Assembly (NCBI GenBank): GCA_963823215.1
Contig: CAWGKT010000012.1
Location: 248,001 to 312,000, forward strand
Reading direction: 5' to 3'
From: CAIWHR01 sp963823215
Lineage (GTDB): Bacteria > Pseudomonadota > Gammaproteobacteria > Burkholderiales > Casimicrobiaceae
DNA length: 64,000 nt
The notes below the pieces were generated by a model. It saw only the letters and a program-made list of their open reading frames with translations. It searched no databases and had not been told where the DNA came from. Every line of letters starts with the position of its first letter. Positions within the stretch are counted from its first letter, which is position 1. Below are positions 16,598-24,857 of the stretch, in pieces. Made by a program: the position numbers and the translations under genes.

Positions 16598-17536
16598 CTA
16601 AACCTTGGTAACCATTGTCGCCGGCTCGGTTCCGGCGCCGAAAAATGCCAGCAATTCGGCCAGCGTTTCCTCGGGCACCTCCTCGGCGAGGAAGTGGCCC
16701 GACGGCAGCGGCTTGCCGCGCACATCGCGCGCAGCGCTTTTCCAATCGACGATCGGGTTGAACAGTCGGTTGACCACGCCTTTCGTTCCCCATAGTGCAA
16801 GCACCGGGCAGGCGATCCTTGCGTCCGCGTCCGCCGCATCGTGTTCGAGGTCGATTGTCGCCGCCGCCCGATAGTCCTCGCAGGTGGCGTGGATCGTCGC
16901 CGGGTCGCGGAAGCAGCGCTCGTATTCGGCGAGCGCACGCGGGTCGAAGTTCTCGAGCCCTGACGACCAGCCGGCGAGCTTCCTGCGCAGGTAGTAGACC
17001 GGATCGGCGCCGATCAGCCGCTCGGGCAGATCGAACGGCTGGATCAGGAAGAACCAGTGGTAGTACGCCGTGGCGAAGGCCTTGTCGGTGTGTCCGTACA
17101 TGATGCGGGTCGGCGAAATGTCGAGCATCGCGACACGTTCGACGGCGCGCGGATGATCGAGGCACAACCGGTGCGCTACCCGCGCGCCGCGGTCGTGGCC
17201 GGCGAGCCGGAACCGCGCAAAACCCAGCGCGCGCATCAGCTCGACCTGGTCCAGGGCCATCGCGCGCTTCGAGTAGTTGACGTGGCCGGGGCCGCCGTCG
17301 GGCTTCGACGAATCCCCGTATCCGCGAAGGTCGGCGCACACGACGGTGAAGCGCTCGGCGAGCCGTGGCGCGATCCGGTGCCACATCGCGTGCGTCTGCG
17401 GATAGCCGTGCAGCAGCAGGAGCGGCGGGCCGCTGCCACCGGCAACGCATCGTATCCGCGCACCGGAGGTATCGATTTCCTGCGAGCGAAAGCCCGGAAA
17501 CAGCGCGGCGGCGGCCTCGTTCACCGGTTCAGGCAA
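16598..17536 (-). CDS. Alpha/beta hydrolase, fluoroacetate (haloacetate) dehalogenase-like
   Basis: Cytoplasmic alpha/beta-hydrolase of 312 residues. The layout of active-site residues matches characterised fluoroacetate dehalogenases: nucleophile Asp115 with Arg116 and Arg119 in GHDRGARVAHR (carboxylate binding), Asp139 in LDIS, the halide-pocket pair His160-Trp161 in YYHWFFLIQP, Tyr222 in CEDYRAA and catalytic His281 in SGHFLAEE. The oxyanion motif LLHGYPQTH is near residue 42. Spacing agrees with the described family (nucleophile near 110, His-Trp near 155, Tyr near 219, His near 280). Epoxide hydrolases share the fold but lack the His-Trp pocket. Substrate specificity (fluoro-, chloroacetate or other) is inference. 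It reads away from the island and ends 35 nt from tRNA-Phe. Confidence 0.86.
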   Translation of the reverse strand: MPEPVNEAAAALFPGFRSQEIDTSGARIRCVAGGSGPPLLLLHGYPQTHAMWHRIAPRLAERFTVVCADLRGYGDSSKPDGGPGHVNYSKRAMALDQVELMRALGFARFRLAGHDRGARVAHRLCLDHPRAVERVAMLDISPTRIMYGHTDKAFATAYYHWFFLIQPFDLPERLIGADPVYYLRRKLAGWSSGLENFDPRALAEYERCFRDPATIHATCEDYRAAATIDLEHDAADADARIACPVLALWGTKGVVNRLFNPIVDWKSAARDVRGKPLPSGHFLAEEVPEETLAELLAFFGAGTEPATMVTKV

Positions 17537-17634
17537 TCAATGCTCGCACTTGGCTCGCGTCGACCGAGCCGGCCCCTTGCGTGACCGCACTGAGCGGGGC
17601 GTCCAACCTCGTTGCACCGCGGTCGACATCCCCA

Positions 17635-19362
17635 TCAGTGGATTTCCGGATCCGGCGTCGGTGCTGTGCCCTCGAGGAAGTCGAAGTCGCAGCCGTGGTC
17701 CGCCTGCGTGATGTGCTGCTGATAGAGGGCGCCGAAGCCACGCTCGAACTTCGGCGCCGGGCGCTTCCACACAGTGCGACGGCGCGCGAGCTCGTCCGCG
17801 CCGACCTTTAGCTCAAGCCGTCGCGCCGGCACGTCGAGCTCGATCAGGTCGCCGTCCTCGACCAGCGCCAGCGGACCGCCGACCCAGGATTCCGGCGCGA
17901 CGTGCAGCACGCAGGCACCATAGCTCGTGCCGCTCATGCGCGCATCCGAGATGCGCAGCATGTCGCGCACGCCCGCCGCGAGCAGCTTCTTCGGGATCGG
18001 CAACTGCCCCCACTCGGGCATCCCCGGCGCGCCCAGCGGACCCGCGTGCTTCAGCACCAGCACCGAGTCGGCGGTCACCACGAGCGCGGGATCGTCGATG
18101 CGCGCCGCCATGTCGTTGTAGTCAGCGAAGACGACCGCCGGGCCGGTGTGCCGCAACAGCCGCGCTTCCGCCGCGGCGGGCTTGATCACCGCGCCGTCGG
18201 GCGCGAGATTGCCGCGCAGCACGGCGAGGCTGTCGTTCGCGACCAGCGGCGCTTTGCGCGGCAGGATCACCTCGGCATTGAAGACTTCCGCGCCGGCGAT
18301 GTTCTCGCCGAGCGTCCTGCCGTTGACCGTGCGCTCGCCGAGCGCGAGCAGATCCCCGATCGACGCAAGCAGCGCGCGCAGCCCGCCGGCGTAATAGAAA
18401 TCCTCCATCAGGTGCTTGCCCGCGGGCCGGACGTTGGCGAGGAGCGGCGTCCTGCGCGCGATGGAATCGAAGCGGTCGAGCGTGAGAGCTATCCCGGCGC
18501 GCCGGGCGATCGCAACCAGGTGCACGATCGCATTGGTCGACCCGCCAAGCGCCAGCACCGCGGTGATCGCGTTGTCCACCGCGGCAGCGGTCAGGACATC
18601 GCGCGGCTTCAGGTCCTCCCACACCATCTCGACGATACGCCGGCCGGAATCGCTCGCCATCCGCGCGTGACGCGAGTCGGCGGCAGGAATCGACGCGGCA
18701 CCCGGCAGCGTGAAGCCGAGCGCCTCGGCGGCCGAAGTCATCGTCGACGCGGTCCCCATCGTCATGCAGTGGCCCGGTGAGCGCGCGATGCCGTTCTCCA
18801 TCTGCTGCCACGTCTCCTCGGTGATGTTGCCGGCGCGAAGCTCCGCCCAGTACTTCCAGACGTCGGAGCCGCTGCCGAGCGGGCCGCCGCGCCAGTCGCC
18901 GCGCAGCATCGGGCCGGCCGGCATGAAGATCGCCGGCAGGTTCATGCTGATCGCGCCCATCAGCAGCGCGGGCGTGGTCTTGTCGCAGCCGCCCATCAGC
19001 ACGCAGCCGTCCGCCGGATACGAGCGGAGCAACTCCTCGGTCTCCATGGCGAGGAGGTTGCGGTAGAGCATCGTCGTCGGCTTCTGGAACGGCTCGGAGA
19101 GCGTGATCGCGGGCATCTCGACCGGGAAGCCGCCCGCCTGCCAGATCCCCCGCTTCACTTCCTCGGCGCGCTGGCGAAAATGCGAGTGGCACGGGTTGAT
19201 GTCGCTCCACGTGTTGATGATGGCGATCACGGGCTTGCCGAGGTAGTCGGCGCGCGAATAGCCCATTTGCGCGGTGCGCGAACGGTGGCCGAACGCGCGC
19301 ACGTCGTGCGTGCCGTACCAGCGATGCGAGCGCAGCTCTTCGGGATTCTTGCGGGTGGCCAT
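17635..19362 (-). CDS. IlvD/Edd-family sugar-acid dehydratase (L-arabinonate dehydratase-like)
   Basis: Iron-sulfur dehydratase of 575 residues. The three cluster-ligand cysteines are in NPCHSHF, GGCDKTTPA and GHCMTMGTAS; the phosphate/substrate-binding C-terminal region contains ISDARMSGTSYGACVLHV. The length and the motifs NTWSDINPCHSHFRQRAEEV and LSEPFQKPTTMLYRN place it in the pentonate/hexonate branch (L-arabinonate, D-xylonate or related) rather than in dihydroxy-acid dehydratase proper. L-arabinonate dehydratase is the closest family by my recognition, but no other pentose-pathway gene is adjacent to support it. ATG 19362 gives MATRKNPEELRSHRWYG, the expected start. It is divergent from the DegP-like gene. 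Confidence 0.86.
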   Translation of the reverse strand: MATRKNPEELRSHRWYGTHDVRAFGHRSRTAQMGYSRADYLGKPVIAIINTWSDINPCHSHFRQRAEEVKRGIWQAGGFPVEMPAITLSEPFQKPTTMLYRNLLAMETEELLRSYPADGCVLMGGCDKTTPALLMGAISMNLPAIFMPAGPMLRGDWRGGPLGSGSDVWKYWAELRAGNITEETWQQMENGIARSPGHCMTMGTASTMTSAAEALGFTLPGAASIPAADSRHARMASDSGRRIVEMVWEDLKPRDVLTAAAVDNAITAVLALGGSTNAIVHLVAIARRAGIALTLDRFDSIARRTPLLANVRPAGKHLMEDFYYAGGLRALLASIGDLLALGERTVNGRTLGENIAGAEVFNAEVILPRKAPLVANDSLAVLRGNLAPDGAVIKPAAAEARLLRHTGPAVVFADYNDMAARIDDPALVVTADSVLVLKHAGPLGAPGMPEWGQLPIPKKLLAAGVRDMLRISDARMSGTSYGACVLHVAPESWVGGPLALVEDGDLIELDVPARRLELKVGADELARRRTVWKRPAPKFERGFGALYQQHITQADHGCDFDFLEGTAPTPDPEIH

Positions 19363-19490
19363 GACGGGCTCCGGAGGAGTTTTCCGAGGAATTATACGCA
19401 GCGGCGCCAGCCGGCCGGCGCGCCCCGCTGGCGACCGGCGCTTACGCTCGCCGAGCGCGCGGTACGCACACGCAAAATGCCAGCCGCCGC

Positions 19491-19518
19491 TTGCGTATGC
19501 CGGCAGGCGCGTTATATT
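19491..19518 (+). promoter_or_regulatory. Candidate sigma70 promoter of the DegP-like gene
   Basis: TTGCGT (19491-19496) and TATATT (19513-19518) are separated by 16 nt, about 100 nt upstream of the start codon at 19615, which has a strong GAGGAGG ribosome-binding site. Confidence 0.5.
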
Positions 19519-19614
19519 GACGACTTGAACCCGCCGCCGGCGTGAGCACGCGCCGAAGGGCGCCGATGTCTGCTGCACCACCTGCCCGGTTGGTGGAATC
19601 TCGAGGAGGTCGCC

Positions 19615-20694
19615 ATGGCTTCCCGCCGTAGCCCGATCCCGCACTTCGTTGCGCTCGCCACGACGCTCGGTCGAGCCGTCGCGGTTGTCCTTCCTCTGAC
19701 CCTGCTGATGCCGCTCGCCGGCTATGCTGCGATGCCGACCACGTCCGAACCAAAAACGGCCGCGGCGAGCACCGAGACCCCTGGCGCCGAGCGCTTTTTC
19801 GAGGCGATCGTCAAGGTCCGCGCGCGCGCGGTGCCCAACGCGCGCAGCAGCGCGACTCTCGGCCAGGAGCGCGAAGGCACCGGCGTGGTCATCGGCAACG
19901 ACGGACTGATCGTGACTGTCGGCTACCTGATCGTCGAGGCCGACGAGGTGAGCCTGGTCGACCAGCGGGGCCGGATCCTGCCGGCGCGCGTGGTCGCGTA
20001 CGACCATGCGACGGGATTGGGCTTGGTGCGCGCCATCGTGCCGCTGACCGCGCCACCGCTGCCGCTCGGGGAATCGGGAAAGCTGGCCGACCGCGAGCCC
20101 ATGATGATCGTCAACCACGCCGGCCCCGACGACGTGACACGCGCCTACGTCGTGTCGATGCGCCCGTTCACCGGCAGCTGGGAGTACCTGCTCGAGCAGG
20201 CGATCTTCACGTCGCCGCCGACGCTGAACTGGAGCGGGGCCGCGCTCATCAACAAGGACCTGCAGCTCGTCGGCATCGGCTCGTTGATCGTGCGCGAGGC
20301 GGCCATCGGCGAAGCGACGCTGCCGGGCAATATGTTCGTTCCGATCGACGCGCTGAAACCCATCCTCGCGGATCTCGTGCGGACGGGACGGCGCGCGGGA
20401 CCCGCGCGGCCCTGGCTTGGCGTGGCCACCGACGAAGTGCAGGGACGTCTGCTGGTTTCGCGTGTGTCGCCGGAAGGACCGGGCGACCAGGCCGGCATCA
20501 AGGTCGGGGACATCATTCTCGGCGTCGGTGGCGAAGGCGTGCGCACGCAGTCCGAGTTCTACCGCAAGGTGTGGGGACGCGGCGCCGCCGGCACGGACAT
20601 CCCGCTGCGCGTGCTGCAGGGCGTAGACGTCAAGGAGCTTGCCGTCCACTCGATCGACCGGGTCGAGTACTTCCGCCCGAAGACGACGTACTGA
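19615..20694 (+). CDS. Exported DegP-like PDZ protein, catalytic triad not evident
   Basis: Periplasmic protein of 359 residues with a signal peptide (AVVLPLTLLMPLAGYAA), a trypsin-like domain (about residues 60-240) and a C-terminal PDZ domain (about 260-345; PWLGVATDEVQGRLLVSRVS and QAGIKVGDIILGVGGEGV). In place of the TNAHVV motif of DegP/HtrA the sequence has DGLIVTVGYLIVEADEV, so the catalytic His is missing. The Asp motif reads YDHATGLGLVRA without the usual DLAVL Asp, and the serine region reads NWSGAALINKD rather than GNSGGPL. It therefore looks like a pseudoprotease or a non-canonical relative, perhaps a binding protein or chaperone. The GAGGAGG site 6 nt before ATG 19615 fixes the start. 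Confidence 0.83.
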   Translation: MASRRSPIPHFVALATTLGRAVAVVLPLTLLMPLAGYAAMPTTSEPKTAAASTETPGAERFFEAIVKVRARAVPNARSSATLGQEREGTGVVIGNDGLIVTVGYLIVEADEVSLVDQRGRILPARVVAYDHATGLGLVRAIVPLTAPPLPLGESGKLADREPMMIVNHAGPDDVTRAYVVSMRPFTGSWEYLLEQAIFTSPPTLNWSGAALINKDLQLVGIGSLIVREAAIGEATLPGNMFVPIDALKPILADLVRTGRRAGPARPWLGVATDEVQGRLLVSRVSPEGPGDQAGIKVGDIILGVGGEGVRTQSEFYRKVWGRGAAGTDIPLRVLQGVDVKELAVHSIDRVEYFRPKTTY

Positions 20695-20830
20695 AGGGGT
20701 TCGGTGCGGCCGGAACCGCGCGCCGCGAAGGCCGGAGCGTCACCGGCCGACCACCGCCACTCATCCGGTAGAATGCGCGATTTCCCGTTGCGCGTTCGCG
20801 GCGCGATCGCAAGTTTCGAACCGGCCCCCG

Positions 20831-22870
20831 ATGCCCCTCTACGCCGCTACCATTTTCGTCAGCGCGTTCCTGTTGTTCCTGGTGCAGCCGGTGGTCGCGA
20901 AGCAGATCCTGCCGTGGTTCGGCGGCTCGGCCGCGGTCTGGACGACCTGCCTCGTCTTCTTTCAGACGGCATTGCTCGCCGGCTACGCCTATTCCGATTA
21001 TGTCGTGCGCCGGCTCGGTGCGCGCGCCCAGGTCAAGCTGCACACGGTGCTGCTCGTCGTGTCCGTCGCCCTGCTGCCGATCGTCCCCGGGGCCTACTGG
21101 AAGCCGACCGGCAGCGAGAGCCCGCCGTGGCTGATCCTGGGGATGCTCGTGGCGACCATCGGACTGCCGTACTTTCTGCTGTCGACGACGAGTCCGCTGG
21201 TCCAGGTCTGGTTCGCGCGCGCGCGGCCCCGCGCGAGTCCGTACCGGCTGTTCGCGTTGTCGAATCTCGCGTCGATGCTGGCACTCATTGGCTACCCGTT
21301 CCTGTTGGAGCCGTGGGCGCCGACGCGCGCGCAAGCGATCGGCTGGTCGATCGCCTATGCGCTCTTTGTCGGTCTGTGCGCAGCCGCCGGCTGGTCGAGC
21401 CTGAAATACGCCGCGGCTCCCGCGGTCGTCGCGCCCCCCGACAACGCGGCAAGACGCGAGGGCGAAGTCCCGGAGGACCCACCACCGACCATCCAGCGCC
21501 AGATCCTGTGGTGCGTTCTAGCCGCGACCGGGTCGTTCCTGTTGCTCGCAGTGTCCAACCACATCACGCAGAACATAGCCGCCGTGCCGTTGTTGTGGCT
21601 CGCCCCGCTCGCGATCTATCTACTCACGTTCATCCTCTGCTTCGACGGCAAGGACTGGTACCGGCGCGACACGTTCCTCTCCATGCTCGCGGCCGGACTG
21701 TGCGTGATGGCGTGGACGCTCGCCGATACGAAGCTGACGCACGAGCTCGACCTTCAGATCGGAGTCTTCTGCGGCGGGCTCTTCGTCGCCTGCATGTTCT
21801 GCCACGGCGAACTCGTGGGAGTGAAGCCGGCGCCGCGATATCTGACCCGGTTCTACCTGATGATCTCACTGGGCGGCGCGCTCGGCTCGACGCTGGTCGG
21901 CATCGTCGCGCCGCTGGTGCTGCCTGCATACTTCGAGCTCGCGGGCGGGCTCGTCGTGACGGCGTTGCTGTTGCTCTGGCAGGTGCGGCGCGGCCATCTC
22001 GTATTCGGGGCACTCGCCGCGGCAGCGGTGCTGACGACGGCCGGCTGCGCGGCATGGGGCATCGTCGAGTTCTACAAGGACACCATCGTCACCGCGCGCA
22101 ATTTCTACGGTGTGCTGCGGGTGCAGGAGCTTGGCCGGGACACCACCAGCCATCGCCGGTCGCTGGTCCACGGCACGATCCTCCATGGCACGCAGTATCG
22201 TGATGGCGAGCTGAGCCGGCTCCCGACCACGTACTACACGAGCAGGTCGGGCGTCGGCCGCGCGATCGAAACGAGGCATCCCTCGACGACGCCGATCAAG
22301 GTCGGCGTGATCGGCCTCGGCACGGGAACGCTGGCCACCTACGGCGCCAGGGGCGATATCTATCGCTTCTACGAGATCAATCCGGCCGTGATCGAAATCG
22401 CAAAACGCGACTTCACGTTTCTGCGCGACAGCGACGCGACCGTGGAGCTCGCGCTCGGCGACGCGCGCCTGTCGCTGGAGCGCGAGCCGATGCAGGAATT
22501 CGACGTGCTGGTGATCGACGCGTTCTCGAGCGACGCCATACCCGTGCATCTCATAACAACGGAGGCACTCGGGATCTACCGGCGGCATGTGAAGCCGGGC
22601 GGCATCATCGCCTTCCACGTCACCAACCGGTTCCTGAACCTGATTCCGGTCGTCGAGGGAATGGCACGCGTCCACGGTCTGTTCGTGATCCACATTGCCG
22701 ATGAAGGCGAGGACTCGCGCGGCAGCCGCAGCGACTGGTTGCTCTTGTCCGATCGCCGCGAAGCGCTCGATCACGCCGAGCTGGCCGAGGCAGCGACGGA
22801 GGTTGAGGTGCGCGAGGACTGGCGCCTGTGGACCGACGACTTCAACAACCTGTTCCAGGTGCTGAAGTAG
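20831..22870 (+). CDS. Membrane-fused spermidine synthase-like protein
   Basis: 679-residue fusion. Residues 1-460 hold many hydrophobic helices (for example YAATIFVSAFLLFLVQPVVA, CLVFFQTALLAGYAY, TFILCFDGKDWYRR between spans), a layout known from fused MFS/spermidine-synthase proteins. Residues from about 490 form an aminopropyltransferase-like Rossmann domain: KVGVIGLGTGTLATYG, FYEINPAVIEIAKRDF, LALGDARLSLE and VLVIDAFSSDAIPVHL. The catalytic Asp region of classical SpeE is represented by IDAFSSD, but substrate-binding residues cannot be verified by eye. It may make or export a polyamine or a novel aminopropyl product; that is inference. ATG 20831 starts MPLYAATIFVSAFLL, with the hydrophobic helix directly at the N-terminus. 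Confidence 0.86.
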   Translation: MPLYAATIFVSAFLLFLVQPVVAKQILPWFGGSAAVWTTCLVFFQTALLAGYAYSDYVVRRLGARAQVKLHTVLLVVSVALLPIVPGAYWKPTGSESPPWLILGMLVATIGLPYFLLSTTSPLVQVWFARARPRASPYRLFALSNLASMLALIGYPFLLEPWAPTRAQAIGWSIAYALFVGLCAAAGWSSLKYAAAPAVVAPPDNAARREGEVPEDPPPTIQRQILWCVLAATGSFLLLAVSNHITQNIAAVPLLWLAPLAIYLLTFILCFDGKDWYRRDTFLSMLAAGLCVMAWTLADTKLTHELDLQIGVFCGGLFVACMFCHGELVGVKPAPRYLTRFYLMISLGGALGSTLVGIVAPLVLPAYFELAGGLVVTALLLLWQVRRGHLVFGALAAAAVLTTAGCAAWGIVEFYKDTIVTARNFYGVLRVQELGRDTTSHRRSLVHGTILHGTQYRDGELSRLPTTYYTSRSGVGRAIETRHPSTTPIKVGVIGLGTGTLATYGARGDIYRFYEINPAVIEIAKRDFTFLRDSDATVELALGDARLSLEREPMQEFDVLVIDAFSSDAIPVHLITTEALGIYRRHVKPGGIIAFHVTNRFLNLIPVVEGMARVHGLFVIHIADEGEDSRGSRSDWLLLSDRREALDHAELAEAATEVEVREDWRLWTDDFNNLFQVLK

Positions 22871-22908
22871 CCACCTGCCGGTCCTGGTGGCGGCGTTACA
22901 ATGATCCC

Positions 22909-24024
22909 GTGCGTTCCGCCGTGCCCGCCGATGTCCCCGACCGCGATCCTGCGCCCTACCGGGCACTGGTGCGTCCCGACGGCGCCCGTTTCATCGAAAC
23001 GATCGATCAGCGTGCATTGCCGCATGCAGTAGTCACAACGACGATCGCCGACGCGGATACAGCGGCGCTGGCGATCCGGCAGATGTGGGTGCGCGGCGCA
23101 CCGCTGATCGGCGCCGTCGGTGCGTACGGCCTGGCGCTTGCGCTCGACCGCGATGCCTCGGACACCGCGCTTGCGCAAGCGCACGCCATGCTCGATGCGA
23201 CGCGGCCGACCGCGGTCAATCTGCGCTGGGCGCTCGATCGCGTGCGCGCCACCGTCGCCCTCCTGCCCGAGCGCGAGCGCGCCGACGCTGCCTGGCGCGA
23301 AGCGGACACCATCGCCGCGGAAGACGTTGCGATCAATCGCGCAATCGGCATACACGGCTTCGCGCTGCTGCACGACATCGCGCATCGCAATGGCGGCACG
23401 ACGCGGGTCATGACGCACTGCAACGCGGGAGCACTGGCGACCTGCGGCTGGGGGACCGCGCTCGCGCCGGTGTTCATTGCCCACGCGGCCGGAATCCCGG
23501 TTCACGTCTGGGTCAGCGAGACGCGTCCGCGGCTGCAGGGCGCCAATCTCACGGCGTGGGAACTCGCATCGCGCGGCGTGCCGCACACGCTGTTCGTCGA
23601 CGGCGCCAGCGGGCTCCTGCTGCGGCGCGGCGAGGTCGACGTCGTCATCGTGGGCGCCGATCGGGTCGCGGCCAATGGCGACATCTGCAACAAGATCGGG
23701 ACCTATGACAAGGCACTCGCCGCGGCCGACTGCGGCGTCCCGTTCTATGCCGCGGTGCCATCGCCAACCCTCGACTTCGCCCTGCCGTCCGGCGCTGCGA
23801 TGCCCATCGAGGCGCGCGACGCCGACGAGGTGCTGAGCGTGACGGGGCACGATGCGCGGGGAGTGGCCGTGGCGGTGCACCTGGCGCCTCGTGGCACGCA
23901 GGCCGTGAATTACGCGTTCGACGTCACGCCGGCACGACTGGTTGCGGGGCTCGTCACCGAACGCGGCATCGCGCCCGCCACTCGGGCCGGCATCGAAGCG
24001 ATGTTTCCGGAGCGCTCGACATGA
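22909..24024 (+). CDS. mtnA: S-methyl-5-thioribose-1-phosphate isomerase
   Basis: Methionine-salvage isomerase converting methylthioribose-1-phosphate to methylthioribulose-1-phosphate. The catalytic Cys171 is in RVMTHCNAGALAT and Asp251 in IVGADRVAANGD; the substrate loop VRGAPLIGAVGAYGLAL is near residue 63. The start is probably GTG 22909 (371 residues) or GTG 22921; no ATG is well placed. A TACAAT element at 22897-22902 would put the transcription start close to this GTG, so translation could be leaderless. The stop overlaps the optional ATG at 24021 of the following aldolase gene. The pairing with a class II aldolase suggests coupling to MtnB-like dehydratase or aldolase chemistry. Product call is secure. 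Confidence 0.94.
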   Translation: MRSAVPADVPDRDPAPYRALVRPDGARFIETIDQRALPHAVVTTTIADADTAALAIRQMWVRGAPLIGAVGAYGLALALDRDASDTALAQAHAMLDATRPTAVNLRWALDRVRATVALLPERERADAAWREADTIAAEDVAINRAIGIHGFALLHDIAHRNGGTTRVMTHCNAGALATCGWGTALAPVFIAHAAGIPVHVWVSETRPRLQGANLTAWELASRGVPHTLFVDGASGLLLRRGEVDVVIVGADRVAANGDICNKIGTYDKALAAADCGVPFYAAVPSPTLDFALPSGAAMPIEARDADEVLSVTGHDARGVAVAVHLAPRGTQAVNYAFDVTPARLVAGLVTERGIAPATRAGIEAMFPERST

Positions 24025-24095
24025 GCCCGCCGGGCCGCCCCAAGCGCGAATTGCTCCCGCGCGGAGGGAAGGCGCGAAGCGCCAAGGGTGCACCA
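24021..24095 (+). repeat. SPPGRPK repeat copy at the mtnA/aldolase junction
   Basis: GC-rich stretch sharing its first 24 nt exactly with the minus-strand copy beginning at 56474. It begins with ATGA overlapping the stop codon of mtnA and ends just before the ATG at 24096. Translated, it reads MSPPGRPKRELLPRGG... as a non-homologous N-terminal extension. The end of the repeat supplies an AAGGGTG ribosome-binding-site-like sequence before the downstream ATG. Confidence 0.75.
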
Positions 24096-24773
24096 ATGAA
24101 GCTGCCGGACGATGGCGAGCAGGCGCTGCGCAGTGCGGTGATCGCGACGGCGTTCGCGATGAACGCTCGCGGCATCAACCGCGGCAAGGCGGGCAACGTC
24201 AGCGCGCGGCTCTCCGGCGCGGGCGGCCACGGCTTTCTCGTGACGCCGACCGGGCTCGCCTACGAGGACACCACGCCGGAAGACATCGTGCCGATGACTC
24301 TGGACGGCAAGGCCCTGGGCTCACGGCTCCCATCGTCCGAGTGGCGCTTTCATCGCGACATCTATGGCGCCCGGCCGGACGTGAATGCCGTGGTGCACAC
24401 GCACGCGCCTTTCGCCACCACGCTCGCGTGCCATTCGCGCGGGATCCCGGCGTTCCACTATATGGTCGCGGTGGCCGGGGGCCGGGACATACGGTGTGCG
24501 CCGTACGCGACGTTCGGCACGCAGGAGCTGTCGGACCACGCGCTCGCCGCGCTCGACGGACGGCGCGCGTGCCTGCTCGCCCACCACGGAATGATCGCCG
24601 TGGGAGTTTCGCTGCCCGCTGCGCTCGCGCTCGCAGTCGAGGTCGAAACGCTGGCCGAGATCTACTGGCGTGCGCTTTGCATCGGGCCGCCCCCGACACT
24701 GGCCGATGCTGAAATGGACGTCGTGGTCGAGAGATTCCGGACCTACGGACAATCGCGACGGGTGGAGGAGTGA
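24096..24773 (+). CDS. Class II aldolase/adducin-family protein (MtnB- or FucA-like)
   Basis: Zinc-dependent class II aldolase-type protein of 225 residues. The zinc ligands appear as HTHAPFATTLA (two His), HHGMIAVG (His) and the Glu in SEWRFHRDIY; the N-terminal GNVSARL and TPTGLAYED motifs bind phosphate. Next to mtnA it could be the MtnB methylthioribulose-1-phosphate dehydratase, but the sequence also fits L-fuculose-phosphate-type aldolases, so the catalytic reaction is left open. ATG 24096 (MKLPDDGEQALRSAVIATAF) is preferred because residues upstream, from ATG 24021, come from a dispersed repeat; both starts have a plausible context. Overlap with the mtnA stop supports co-transcription. 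Confidence 0.84.
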   Translation: MKLPDDGEQALRSAVIATAFAMNARGINRGKAGNVSARLSGAGGHGFLVTPTGLAYEDTTPEDIVPMTLDGKALGSRLPSSEWRFHRDIYGARPDVNAVVHTHAPFATTLACHSRGIPAFHYMVAVAGGRDIRCAPYATFGTQELSDHALAALDGRRACLLAHHGMIAVGVSLPAALALAVEVETLAEIYWRALCIGPPPTLADAEMDVVVERFRTYGQSRRVEE

Positions 24774-24857
24774 CGTAATCACGTGCGCCCCCCGCAGGTC
24801 CCCCGCGCGCGCGCGCGTCGGCTACACTGACGATCGCCCACGAACGCGAGGCCTTAC

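Noticed and set aside
24021..24773. Aldolase starting at ATG 24021
   Set aside because: The first 25 codons come from a dispersed repeat shared with the gspI/gspJ junction, so 24096 is preferred; the upstream start cannot be fully excluded.
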